Part shown: piece after piece, positions 43,536 to 54,202 of the stretch
How positions within the stretch are numbered: position 1 is the stretch's first letter
Layout: each line of letters opens with the position of its first letter
Assembly: GCA_003439945.1 (NCBI GenBank)
Contig: QVRM01006564.1
Location: 484,501-548,500, forward strand
Direction: 5' to 3'
Length of the DNA: 64,000 nt
From: Dermanyssus gallinae
Taxonomy: Eukaryota > Arthropoda > Arachnida > Mesostigmata > Dermanyssidae
Made by a program: the position numbers and the translations under genes
Notes under the pieces: generated by a model
Database searches by the model: none
Seen by the model: the letters and a program-made list of their open reading frames with translations, nothing else
Told to the model about the DNA's origin: nothing

Positions 43536-45531
43536 GAAAATATTGTGATGATTTATTAATCATTTACAATACGTTTGCACACTCGGCAGTGCTCGCCTTA
43601 ATAAAAATGGTGGTAAAAAGGTGTCACGTGAAGTTAAGAGTCAGTTGTCCCTGTCCTTGCTTGATGGTAGCCCCCGCTCTTATGGACCCGGTGCGAGCGG
43701 TATATCCTCAAGGTTCCTTGCAAAGTTAAAACGGTGAGATCCATAAGATTCCTCTTTGTGACGCCGAGCCCCAAGAGCGTCCTCGCAGATTCGGAGTCCC
43801 ATACACCACTCATAGAGATAGTGATGGATCCGAATTTGCGAGGTTTTTGCGGGTCGGGGAGCGCCGCTCTTAGGAACTCGACGTCATATTTGGCGATCTT
43901 GTCTTGCCGTGCTTTTGCCAGGTCCCGGTTCGGGCCGCAAACCTCGGCACCTAAAACCCAGACTTCGGTAGGTGTTGTTATTACGAGGTCGGGCTTTAGA
44001 CCCGGTGCGCCCGGTCGACGGAATACTCGCTCACGAACCACCTCATGACCCTTTTCGCGGAGAAGACGCGCCACGCGATCACAGACGTCGTCATGTTTCT
44101 TTATGCTTTGTTTGTGTGTTGTGTCGCACATCTAAGCGACATGAGCCAACGTCTCGGACGCATGACACTTGTGCCTACAACGTTTGTTGTAGCCCGGGCG
44201 TCCCCTGGCCAATCTGGCACGCGTTGGTAGTGCGTTGATCCTGAGCTTTAGTAGGTTTAAATACTCCTTACCAGATAGGCAGGGCATACCCTTAATCCAG
44301 TAATGTACAAAGGGCGTTTCGTGTGCTTTTTTAAAATGTGCCCCATCGAACGTGTTGTGTAGTTGTTGAGACCAGTAATCGGTCTCTTGTGTAGCGGTCT
44401 CAATGGAGGTTCCCAAGCGCTCGCAAAGAAGTCTTGTTTTCGCAAGATCTTTTTTAAAGTGCTCGGTGGTTAGCATCCATTGGACCCCAAGGTGCGTGGA
44501 GTGTTGTAGTGCTGTCAGGCGGGAGAGGCGGAGTCTGGGAATGAATGTTTGGAGGCAGGGGATGTCCAGACCGCCGTGTGCTGTGTGCGTGTACAGGTAG
44601 GCGTTCGGCACCGAGATTTCGAGCTTAAGCCATTTCAACTCAACAACCTTTCTGATCTCTTTATCTAGGTCACTAAGGAGTGCGTAAGATGGTCTGGGAC
44701 CGGAGACCAGTTTATATAGGAGACGGGGAATGAGAACGTCTTTCAAAAATATGAGTCTTTGGTGGGGTTTAAGGGGAGCTATCGTGAGTCTGTTGAGTAA
44801 ATTAAGGAGTATATCCTTGGTGGAGTCAACTCTGCCATTGCTGTCAAAGTCGACTCCAAGATATCTCCATCGATCGCTCATACCTTTAGCTGGCAATTGC
44901 CGATCTCCAACGTTAAATTCTGGTACGGTATTGATAAAACCTTTACCTTCCTTCCTATTAAATAGGTGGGAGATAGTAAAGCTTTTATTAGTATTAATTT
45001 TAAGGCCTCGGGATTTTAAAAGTGGGTCCGCAATATTAAGGAGCCGTTGGAGAGTGGATTTCGTGGAGGCTAGGAGGATGAGATCATCCGCAAAGGCTAA
45101 GCCCATAAGGCGGAAGTCATCAGTAAGTTGGTACCCGATATTAGTTTTGTCTAATTTTAAAAGAATGTCGTCGAGAACTAGATTAAATAAGAGGGGAGAC
45201 AGAGGATCTCCCTGCCTAACACCCCTAGTTGGCCGAAATGTGCGACATTCTTGTCCAAATTCTATGAGAGTTTTAGATGAGAGGTACAAGCGTTCGATAT
45301 AGTTAATGAATACCTCCAAGTATCCGCGAGTCCGGAGTGACCACAGGACGGAGTCATGACTCAGCATGTCGAACGCCTTACGGAGGTCGATTGAGGCGAG
45401 TCTGAGCTCACGTCCTGCAGACTTGGCATCGTTAAGGATACCATCCAGAACCGCAAGATTCTCGAAGGTACCATTATAGGGGAGAAGCTTAATAGAGTTC
45501 TGTAGGCGTCTAGAGAGAATTTTGTTAAGCG
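43536..45531 (-). mobile_element. R2-like RLE LINE, copy 2, 5'-truncated, in a TA tract
   Basis: Bounded by TATATATA at 43528-43535 (3' side) and TA repeats at 45532-45549 (5' side). It lies tail to tail with copy 1. It is longer at the 5' end and includes most of the RT core. Confidence 0.9.
43634..45531 (-). pseudogene. R2-like RT-endonuclease polyprotein, copy 2, one amber codon
   Basis: The frame is open from the truncation at about 45.53 kb down to 43634 except for TAG at 44134-44132. That codon aligns with CAG (Gln) in copy 1 (HVAQMC). RT motifs: KILSRRLQNSIKLLPYNG, ASIDLRKAFDMLSHDSVLW (palm A), RGVRQGDPLSPLLFNLVLDD and LAFADDLILLAS (catalytic), then GLKINTNKSFTISHL. A knuckle (CRHKCHASETLAHVA) and endonuclease GLKPDLV follow. 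The second endonuclease Asp is replaced: VWVLGAEV here, VWVLDAEV in copy 1. These motifs closely follow the arthropod 28S-specific R2 family, but the N-terminal zinc-finger/Myb part is missing and the insertion site is a TA repeat, not rDNA. Confidence 0.92.
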
Positions 45532-45549
45532 TATATATATATATATATA
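45532..45549. repeat. (TA)n microsatellite, 5' side of R2-like copy 2
   Basis: Nine TA units abutting the truncation point. Confidence 0.9.
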
Positions 45550-45984
45550 GAGTAAACTATGGATCAAGTTGAGACGTGTGCCCAGCGAATCCTGACATGA
45601 AATCTGTGAATTACGCACGCAAATTACACGCGGGTACCTCACCTCGCTACCTCGAAGCTGGTCAGAGATGCGTGCTCCCAATATAACGTATCGGTTCCAA
45701 CGTCAGCATAACCAACAAGGGATACGATATCGATCATAGTGAGGACTGATAGCAAGAAGGCTCACTGTAGATGACCTGGTCTGGTTGGCTAACGCTCTGA
45801 CACAGACCTACTGGATGCAAGATAATTTAGCTTAATGGGCATACCGAGCAAAAAATCACTGCATGGAGCAGACCTCCCTGCAGTCGGGTTGCAAGATCAC
45901 GAAATAAGACATTCTTTCCCCAAGGTAGGGGTGGCACAAAGGTCCTCCTTTTCGATTCGTGATAGCGGGTTAAGCTAGAGAACT

Positions 45985-47114
45985 ATATATACCTTTAGGG
46001 ATGACGAGCAGTGTAGCATCGAGCCATTGGGACGGAATAATGCCAGCACGGAGGCAATTGTTGAACAGTGCCGTCCAGCATGGAGCCAAGATAGATGCGT
46101 TCTTTAGATGCTCGTTCCTCACTTGATCAGGGCCCGCTGCTTTGTTGTTCTTTAAACCCTAGAGCGAGAATCACGTCTTCCACCGTAAAGGCGGTCTCTA
46201 GACGCTGTCGTTCGCTGAGAGTGACCTCATCCCAGGCCGCGTCGATCAACCAGGGTTCTCTGGGTATAGAGTCGCTGGCCCTAAACATTCCTGCGAAGTG
46301 ATTGATTAATTGTGAGGAGTTAAGCGGGCAAGGAGTGAGGCCACTACGAGTGAGCCACTTATGAGGTAGGTGCTCTGCCTCTCGGAGGAGAGAAGTTTCA
46401 GCTTTCTCGAGGTACTTTAATCGTTGAGTGACGTAAGTTTTTCTACATATGGTCTTGAGATAGGCAGCCAGCGGTGTCATAGTGGGGTAAGCACTCGCCA
46501 GGTGCCTTGCTGCATTTTGAGCTCTTTTTGCCAGGACACAGAGTCGATCGTACCACGGACGTGAGTTCGGTCGGCAATGCACTGGGGTGACTGAAGACTT
46601 TATAATATCTACGAGCTGTTGAGCGTACGTCTCAACATCAAGAGATACTGGTACGGGTAGAACCTCATGAACGCGCCGGTGGAGCGCATCCCTACTTAGG
46701 CTGCGTGGCAACGGCTTTTCCCTCTTGGTAAACGACACCAGAGAATGTAGTTGAAGGTCTATTGCAACTGGAATGTGCGACCTAATACGGGCACCCTCTC
46801 TTAGCGAGTGATTAGTCCCGACAAATTTCACCTTGTTGACCTTCACGTTTGTTGCAAACACGTCAATTACAGAGCTTCCATTGTGATTGATAAAAGTGGG
46901 GACAGTGGGGGGAACTGATGATTCGGCATCCGAAGTCCGATAGCGTTTCTCTAAGGGCTATCGTGCGGCTCGAGGTGGGCCGATCTAAGCGAGCGTTAAA
47001 GTCTCCACAGACTACGAGCGGAACTGCGGCAGGCATTCCGCGTAAGCCGCTAAGAAGCTTCTCCACCATAGTCAAAGTCGACTCCTTTTCGGGAGGACGA
47101 ACATATGCCGCCAT
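45985..47114 (-). pseudogene. APE-type LINE fragment (endonuclease end plus RT start)
   Basis: Frame 47114-46863 has VPLVVCGDFNARLDRPTSSR, the GDFN motif of apurinic-type endonucleases. Frame 46861-46127 covers the end of the endonuclease and the linker (KKxAKRAQNAARHLASAYPT-like segment, PRSLSRDALHRRVHE). A further piece to about 45.99 kb reads GPDQVRNEHLKNASILAPCW and GIIPSQWLDATLLVIPKG, the first RT motif. The catalytic RT core is missing; the sequence stops at TATATAG. R1/Tad-like clades are candidates. It is unrelated to the R2-like copy downstream of it. Confidence 0.7.
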
Positions 47115-48346
47115 GATGCTTATACCCTGGTTATATAAAGCAATGACGTTATCTTCGGCGAGTGCAACATGGAGGTCCCCGACTCGATACTATATATATA
47201 GATATATCAGAAAAAAATTATATATATATATGTTTGACTTAGTGACGAAATCACATTATTGTTGTTTAACATACCATATTTTCAGACCAAACCGACCAGC
47301 CAGCCTTAAACATTGACGCGCACTAACCCAAACTATAATTCAATAACATCGAAGTGATGCGCTGGCATTAATGTATTGAAGTCGCAAAGAGGTGATGCAT
47401 GGGTATCTTACTCTAGTAAATTATGTAGTAAATTAAACACTTATTGATTGATTTGTTTATTTGCTTGAATATTGTGTGTACGCAGATCACAACATTTTTT
47501 TTAATATCAGAGGCTCATAACGCTGCGGCTAAAATTAATCTATATTGCACTTCCCCGTTATGGGTTGAGCACATTCCGTTGTGATACCATTTGCTTCGTG
47601 ATTTAAATCTGTTCTATGTCTGCATCCGTGCCTAATCCTAATGTCTCTCCTAATTCTATATCTCTGGTTCCCTTGTTCGGACTTTCTAACCAGGTGATCT
47701 AACGAATCCTCTCACTTCCCGCATATCCAGCGCACCGTTGTTTCAATTTCCTCTTAGTAGGCTTGCTAAAGTCTCGTGTCTAGCATGCCTGCTCTCGCAT
47801 CCGCTGCTTCTTATATCACCGTATAACCATTCCACCCCATCCATTTCAGATTTCATATTTATATATTGTACTACTGGTTTTCTTCATAAGTGCTACTTGT
47901 CACTTCTGTGCTTGTGTTCTTCCGAACCTGTAAAATTGGCCTATGTCGAGATATTTGTTGAGTTCTGTAACGGCGGATTTAGAAATGGGGTCGGTCTTCT
48001 TCCAAGTGAAGTCGCATGAACCAGCAAATAAATAGCATATATTTTTGGGTTTGCCCAACGCAGTCAACTAGTTGTTTTTAGGGCGGCCGCAAAAACGACA
48101 ATACATGGTGTCAATAATAATGATAATAATGTCACGTATCGACTGCGTTTGCTTCCAACGCTTCTTCAGAGGCTTTTTCTGTGACATGCAAAAACCGTTG
48201 ACTAAACCGATTATTCGGTACATGCAGCACAAAATACACGGCTCGTTAGAGCATTCGGCAGCATTAGCTTCTTAATCAATCAAGCAGCTCGCCAATTCAC
48301 TGTAATAAACGCGTTTCGCACGTCAAGCAGGATAAGTAAAACAAAG
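47115..48346. other. Intergenic, no gene seen
   Basis: Short TA patches lie near 47190-47235. Frames at 47738-48019 and 48072-48275 lack motifs. Confidence 0.5.
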
Positions 48347-48378
48347 TTGCGCGTTTTAGGTGTCCGATGCTGTGCAGG

Positions 48379-49468
48379 CTATCCCCGGTGCACTCGTTTG
48401 ACAGCACCCAGGATCGATCGGCTCTTGCGAAAGCCGTATTGGTTGTTTGACAGAGCGGCTTTCTCCTCAATCTCTTCGCTCAGACTTTTGACCAGCACAT
48501 TCTTGAAAAGTTTCCTAAATGTTTTGCTGCGTTCGGTTTTGGTATGAGAGTCAAGTAGGCGCGCTTCCACTGGTTGGGAAAATGACCGCCATGAAGTAGG
48601 CGTGTAAAGAGCTGAGCAAGGGCTTTTGGATAGTTCTGCGCCAATATTTGTATGACCCCCAGAGAAAACCTGTATGGCCCAGGTGCCTTTCCAGTCACAA
48701 GGCGTTTCGCGGCATGTGCCACCTTTTCGGGCTTCGTCTGACTCCACTAACTCAACCAACCCTTTCTGAGACTCGGCCTTCGCTCTGCTAATCAGCCGTC
48801 GCAGACGCTCGCGTTTGGCGCGGTACAGCTATTGTAGTTGATCAGCACGGTCGACCGCGTCAGCTAGCTGGCGATCGTCATGTCCTCGTTGACGGCGTCT
48901 CGCCAACCACGACCGGGCCCAAGTCATGATGCATTCTGTGCTTACGCAGTCCGCGCGGTGGTCCCAACTTCTAGGCCCACCAGTGTCTGGCGGAGGCCCT
49001 CCTTAGACCTCCTTGTCTGACCGGACCATCGGCCACCTGACGAGCCATTGTTATGATTGCCGTTAGATAATCCTCGTCGGGGGGCACATCGCCGAGGCAA
49101 GTGAGCCGTCCTTTGAGAGTGTCTGCCAGTAGTTTCTAATTAATGTGGTGCATTTGCCAGTATTGGCGGTCCTCTGGTCTGTTTTGCGGCGATATCTGAA
49201 AGGTGATGTAGTGGTGGTCGCTGGGACTATCCTCCGTTTTTTGTACTACTCAGTCCTGGATGTTGGCCATTACAGTCAGCGTTAGATCAGGAAAATATAT
49301 CTGGCCGCGACGCGCAAACGTCGCCTCGTCGCTGTTATTGGCAAGTGCCAAGCCCTGGCCCGACAGCCAGTCCAGTAGGACCTGTCCTCGGTCCATAATG
49401 CGGCGGTTGCCCCATGCGACGTGCAATACGTTGAAGTCGCCTGCGACTATGAGTATCCAGGTCCGCAT
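48379..49468 (-). pseudogene. R1-like LINE fragment: endonuclease end and RT start
   Basis: Frame 49468-49250 reads LIVAGDFNVLHVAWGNRRIM and GQVLLDWLSGQGLALANNSD, the C-terminal half of an APE endonuclease in R1/Jockey style. Frames 48722-48480 and 48759-48379 give the RT entry (RLVTGKAPGPYRFSLGVIQI; HGGHFPNQWKRAYLTLIPK; SNNQYGFRKSRSILGAVKRV). A frame change lies near 48.5 kb. The copy is truncated before the catalytic RT motif. Confidence 0.75.
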
Positions 49469-49501
49469 CGGGGGCAGAGGCGTGTAGCCGCTTTCTGAGC
49501 T

Positions 49502-49800
49502 TTACAGGAAGCGGCAGTGTGGCCCGGTCTCTGGCAGGTAAAGTACGTTGGGAGCGCGTCGGTATAGGCTAAGAGGTTGACTTCGGGGGAAAGGTTCCTT
49601 AGCCGCCCACCTCGTCGTAAGTATGGAGCCCTGTGGCACCCCTGCAGTCATGTTAAAACTAATTCTATGCGACTGTATTGTCTGGTACTGTGGATAGTTT
49701 GATATGATTCGGCGTAGGTATGAGGGAACCTTTTTCCTGCTGGAAAGCCAGTTAAATATTTCTGGCATCAAGTATTTTCGTAAAATAGATTTCTCGTTTT
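49502..49800 (-). pseudogene. R1-like LINE fragment: RT core piece
   Basis: Reads FNWLSSRKKVPSYLRRIISN and NMTAGVPQGSIL, the RT segment that should follow the finger region of the preceding entry. On the minus strand it precedes the endonuclease, so it is either a separate copy or a rearranged piece of the same family. Confidence 0.65.
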
Positions 49801-51034
49801 ATAAAAAGACTCGTGGACGAGCTCGGCGTGCGTTTGGATCTGCCTTAGGGCGTGAATAGTAGAGTGGCCCTTACTTAATGCGTGTTGAGCAGCTGAAAAC
49901 GGGACGCTCCTCGTCTCAGAGTCCCGGAGGCGTGCCTCTGCGATGGCCCCAAATTATTCCTCTCTTGGTCAGAGTAGGAATAATTTGGGGCAGGAAGCCG
50001 AGTAGGAAGCAGCCTCCTATACTTAACTCCATAGTGTCGGGCAGCTTCACCTCTAAGCGCAGATCTCCGGGCGCGGGTGAAATACTGACGCGCTCGTAGG
50101 TGCTTGTATTTTAGTAGTCCGAGCGCGGCAGTTCACTAGTGTTTCGGCGTATCGCGGCATTCTGGCTGTGTGCTACCGCCAAGCAAGGCCTCGTACGCCG
50201 TCTCTAGGAGCCTCTGGAAGCCTGCCGCTGTAGTCGGCGGGTTTTCTGGTCCTGATGAGCTGTTCGACTTCCTGGCGTCTGATGCGCTGACGCGGGTTTA
50301 AAAGATTTGCCACTATGCCAGTGGTCATGTGAAATTCGATGAAAAAGTAGTCGCTAAGAAATTCCTCTTTCTGTTAAACTTTCCAGTTTAAAATGTTACG
50401 GCGAAAGTTTAAGAGGCCTTCGTGTAAGATTGAGGTTAACACAGTACCTTTGCAGTGTTCACTATTCATGTGGTACTCCCTACAGCTAGGGTCGTCGAGT
50501 GCAATGATCAGCCTATTACATGCCTCAGGTACCTGCACATTTTGACATCGTTACATGGAGCTAAACCAAACGCGATTGCGCCGGACGACTGACAGAACTA
50601 GACGATGGCTGGAATGATGATTACAATTGTTTAGATGTCCCGTATAGCGTTAACGCGCGAGGAATGTGCAGTCGCATGGCAGACAAATTAGTCTCACAGA
50701 GCACAAACGGTGCACTTTCATGTTAATTAGCCGTACACCGCATTTCGTGTATGTATCATCTGGACACTTGCGTCTAGGCTGCACACGCCTTACTTGGTCG
50801 AAGGGCGCTTTTTATGGTAGATCCATGAAGCCTCTTCGACGGTTGTGACAAAGCTAACATGTCTATTCGGCTAGAATAAACGTACTTCAAAGAAATGTGC
50901 TGATCAATGCTAACCTACACTAATACGGTCTGAGTATCGTAAGGTGGCTATAGTACCAGGCAAGATTGGCTTCCGTGAAAAGAACCGTAATGCCTCAATC
51001 TCAAGAAGAAGAAATCATAATGAACCATGACACA
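49801..51034. other. Intergenic with one strong hairpin, no gene seen
   Basis: Some R1-like debris may extend to about 50.3 kb, but no motif can be named. The hairpin at 49946-49991 is listed separately. Confidence 0.45.
49946..49991. repeat. 16-bp perfect inverted repeat, 14-base loop
   Basis: Arms GCCCCAAATTATTCCT (49946-49961) and AGGAATAATTTGGGGC (49976-49991). Confidence 0.9.
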
Positions 51035-51040
51035 TTTATT
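51035..51040 (-). terminator. Polyadenylation signal of the 51-kb exon
   Basis: AATAAA on the minus strand, 20 bases downstream of the stop codon. Confidence 0.5.
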
Positions 51041-51059
51041 AACGTTTTTAGATAATTAG

Positions 51060-51665
51060 TCATAGATCATCATCATCATCATCACTCACATGGTAAATGC
51101 GCTTTATTTCGTCAGGGCTAATCACATACGGATGCATCCATTCAACATGAATGGTGGCCGTGTAGCCTGACTCCGTGTTCAATCGCCACAGAATTCTATC
51201 GGAATCATCAATGAGGTCTGCACCCTTTATTGGTTTCGCCTGCAAGTTGGGCGGCAGTGCCCACCCGATGTTTCTTGACGTCTGTACCGACGCGAGAAGT
51301 TTACACATGTGTGATTTTATCAGCACCATTCCCTCTGGATAGCCTTGCTGCCATTTAAGTGCAATTGCCTGTCTTTCATTCGTCAGCAGATACTTTCTAC
51401 CGCCATACCAAAGACAAATGCTGTAGTTTTCAGGTTGCAATTTAGAGTCTTTTTGAACACAGACGATCGAAACATAGAAGAGCCCCAATAGACTGTTTAG
51501 TTGACTACCTATCGCCATTGCGGTAGTGTATTGATCCAAGTCTATGTTGTTTAAGCTGGGGTCTGGACCATTTTTGATCTGTCTCAGGACACTAACAAGC
51601 GTATTGCAAATTTCCTCGTGGCTTTCCTTTGTGCGCGTTAGGTAGTCGTTGATCTTCCTCTTACC
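51060..51665 (-). CDS. Probable terminal exon of an unidentified host gene
   Basis: The minus-strand frame is open for about 200 codons up to the TAG at 51668-51666, which could instead be a splice acceptor (ATCATAG then GGTAAGAGG). It begins KRKINDYLTRTKESHEEICN and continues with LDQYTTAMAIGSQLNSLLGL, a hydrophobic FYVSIVCVQ, YSICLWYGGRKYLLTNERQA, PEGMVLIKSHMCKLLASVQ and WRLNTESGYTATIHVEWMHP, ending in an acidic DDDDDD-L tail. A polyadenylation signal AATAAA lies 20 bases past the stop (51040-51035). Composition is even, there are no lesions, and it does not resemble any mobile element here. I do not recognise the family. Upstream exons were not found. The 5' boundary is uncertain. Confidence 0.5.
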   Translation of the reverse strand, partial: GKRKINDYLTRTKESHEEICNTLVSVLRQIKNGPDPSLNNIDLDQYTTAMAIGSQLNSLLGLFYVSIVCVQKDSKLQPENYSICLWYGGRKYLLTNERQAIALKWQQGYPEGMVLIKSHMCKLLASVQTSRNIGWALPPNLQAKPIKGADLIDDSDRILWRLNTESGYTATIHVEWMHPYVISPDEIKRIYHVSDDDDDDL

Positions 51666-51669
51666 CTAT

Positions 51670-51883
51670 GATTTAAAGATCGGCAATACACAGCACATAA
51701 ATACCGACATTGTTCACATGTGAGTCTGAGAGTGTTTTTCGTATACATTCCTGCACGCGCACATTTGTGGCTCTCATAGCTTATACCCCTCTTCAAAATC
51801 AATTTTAGTCTGGCAATACGTATTTTCTAACGGAGTGAAGACCGCAGGTTCCATGTTCTAAATGCTAAGGCACTTGTGTGGCA

Positions 51884-51919
<36 letters not shown>

Positions 51920-52149
51920 AAACAAGTCGTCTATTGCTACACGAAGCCAGTGGCCTTTACCCCGTTGCCCAACAAAATTGTGATTATGAAAAGAGAGATA
52001 AACTTAAAGTAAAGTAAAACGTTGTAACTTAAAAGCTATAAGAAAAAAACTAAAACAAATATTTACATATATTGAAACAATAAGTTATTGTTTAATAAAA
52101 TGTGCAGGTATTTCAATCGCTATTATGTAAAGTCTATAAGATTTGCATT
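51670..52149. other. Intergenic or intron, with (TA)n
   Basis: A (TA)n run lies at 51885-51915. It may be intron of the 51-kb gene. No open frame is seen. Confidence 0.4.
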
Positions 52150-52815
52150 ATTATTTGTAATAGAGTAATGCTGCTTGACTGTTGGTGATCACTCAACGTA
52201 GTCTTGTCATTGCCTCTCTGTAGTTCCAACGAAACCCTCTGTCGGACGAACTCGGTCGATATTGCCTCCGCTGTGGCTTACAAGAGTTTCTTTTCAAGCT
52301 CTTTTGTTTGATGTGGAGTGCAACCTTGCGCCAAACGCTAGATGACGCGAAAACGAACGCCGTCGTGGTCTTCAAGAAAATATGCGTATAGACGCCGTTT
52401 GTGCATCTCCCGTTGGTGCATGATGTGGCGGACGACCGCGATGGCTCCAGTCTACGATCGCCGAAGTCTTGCGTGTCAGAGAAAGAAACGTAGAACTCCA
52501 GCGGCAGCCGATTATGGCCTCGGTCGGTAGCCTCCTGACGTTCCACTGCAGTTGGCCTGGCGCCTGTGTAACGCGATAGCCGGCTCGTCGCAAAATGCAC
52601 CCGAGGATGCTATTGATGGCGTCGTGACGGCCTTGCGTGAGCTCGGCCAGCTTAGTGCAACTATGTCGGTGCAGGCCAACGCTCGTCCATCGTTTCACGA
52701 TACGGGCATTTCTCGCTCTCAAACATGGTAAGCCCAAGACTGAAGCCACTGGCGGCGCCGGATTGATCTCATCGGCCAACTTACTGCCAACGAGCTCGAA
52801 CGTCATAATGGAATG
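52150..52815 (-). pseudogene. RLE LINE fragment of the copy A/B family, decayed
   Basis: Frame 52806-52372 aligns with copy A after its RT: FELVGSKLADE, CTKLAELTQGRHDAINSILG and RRAGYRVTQAPG. The knuckle and endonuclease are eroded. The 3' end (GTTGAGTGATCACCAACAGT on the minus strand) matches the 3' end of copies A and B. It is 5' truncated near 52.81 kb. A short ATTATTATTT remnant sits at the 3' side. Confidence 0.8.
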
Positions 52816-53604
52816 AAGTCTAAGCCAACATTATGTGTAGACCTGCTGTTTCGGTGGCGTCCACTGTAATCGAAAAATAGGTCATCAGGAACAGCAGCAC
52901 GCAATACAGACCAGAATGCGACTGCTGGATCTTTGCGGCCACAATACTGAGCAGCGAGCGTAAACCGCAAACACGGTTTGGATTTGTCATTCAAGCACGA
53001 CGGAAGTTCATCAGGTCTCAAAAATGTTGCCTGCAGTTCATCAGGTCACAAATACAGCCTTTAACTGTTGTCGCAAACTTCGAGCGAACCTACAAAATCT
53101 TCGGTTCGCCTGTCATGTGTTTTAAAGGACATATTAGCTTGTCTGTTGGGAAAGCGTCGGACCGACGAGCAATTCAATTTTTAAATTGGCTAAAAACATC
53201 TGATTTTTTAGTGCATTGCCACCAAAGACTTCAGACGTCGGGTCTAAAGAGCAACCCAAAATAGATATCGGTGTTGCTATTGGCACTGCCGACGCAATCG
53301 GAATCACCGACGGCATGAAGTAGAAGGCACTGCTGTGCTGCAGCCACCACCTAGCCGAGTTAAGATGGCGAATGTCGGTATCGCCTTGACACTATGCTCG
53401 ACACAGTGAGCTTCTTATTCCTCTTACATGACATCGGATAACGATATAGTTGCCAACGCCTGTAGATCCAGCTCACTAATTAGTTGTTGATGCTGTGTTT
53501 TACAACTGATATCAAGTCCATTATCACATTTCTGTTCGGTCGAGATACGTCACGGCCCCACTTCTTCAGTTCAAACCCTACCGAAACGTTCGTTTTTTGG
53601 TGGT
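52816..53604. other. Intergenic; one unassigned minus-strand frame
   Basis: Frame 53021-52803 reads ELPSCLNDKSKPCLRFTLAA then QYCGRKDPAVAFW. It could be an exon or debris; no family is recognised. A 15-base direct repeat (AGTTCATCAGGTC) occurs at about 53004 and 53035. Confidence 0.3.
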
Positions 53605-54202
53605 TTGGGAAGTCTCCGCGAGATGCATCCTTCCCGCTTCGACAGGCTTGGAATTGTATGGTATTACCTCGGAAGATTCGTTCGGGTCGATAATTTAATC
53701 AGATACACTGTAAATATTAACCCAAACCCGCCGAAGTCGTCGTGGTTGGCTCTGCATATGTACGCGGCAACGCCAACAACTAGTTATCGCTGCAGATGGC
53801 CACCGCTAAGGGAGCATCAGTACGGCAGCCGCTTTGGTAGGCAAAACCTCACAGACGGGTCATCAAACTGTTTTTCTACCATCTGCCAGCCGTAAGTTTT
53901 TATCTATGCCGTTGTTGTATCCATTTACCTTACCTTCTAGGCCAAAAGGAGGCTCAAGATTTTCGACATGCCGTGGTGGTGATGTATGTATGCTGATGAC
54001 ATCCTTGTTGATCAACGCAACATTGGTGCCATCTCGCGCCATGCAAGATGCGTATCTCGTAAGGGCTGGAGATCAAACCAAGCCTATTAAGTTTCGTCGC
54101 GAAAAACATTTAGCTGCAAACTACTTTATTCGTTGCTGCGGAAGGCCAATAGATTTTGTAATATCTTTTCCATACTTAAGTCTTCGAAATCACTACACGT
54201 GA
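53605..54202 (+). CDS. Weak two-exon gene candidate
   Basis: Frame 53605-53891 (SRFDRLGIVWYYLGRFVRVD; PPKSSWLALHMYAATPTTSY) ends at a donor-like GTAAGT (53892). An acceptor-like TTACCTTCTAG ends at 53940. Joining across this roughly 50-base interval would keep an open frame into PPKGGSRFSTCRGGDVCML and MQDAYLVRAGDQTKPIKFRR then YFIRCCGRPIDF, stopping at 54202. No family is recognised, and the start codon is unsupported. Confidence 0.25.

Noticed and set aside
40965..45531. Assembly duplication of one R2-like element
   Set aside because: The copies differ by several substitutions, an indel and length, and each has its own flanks, so two real insertions are likelier, though long reads would settle it.
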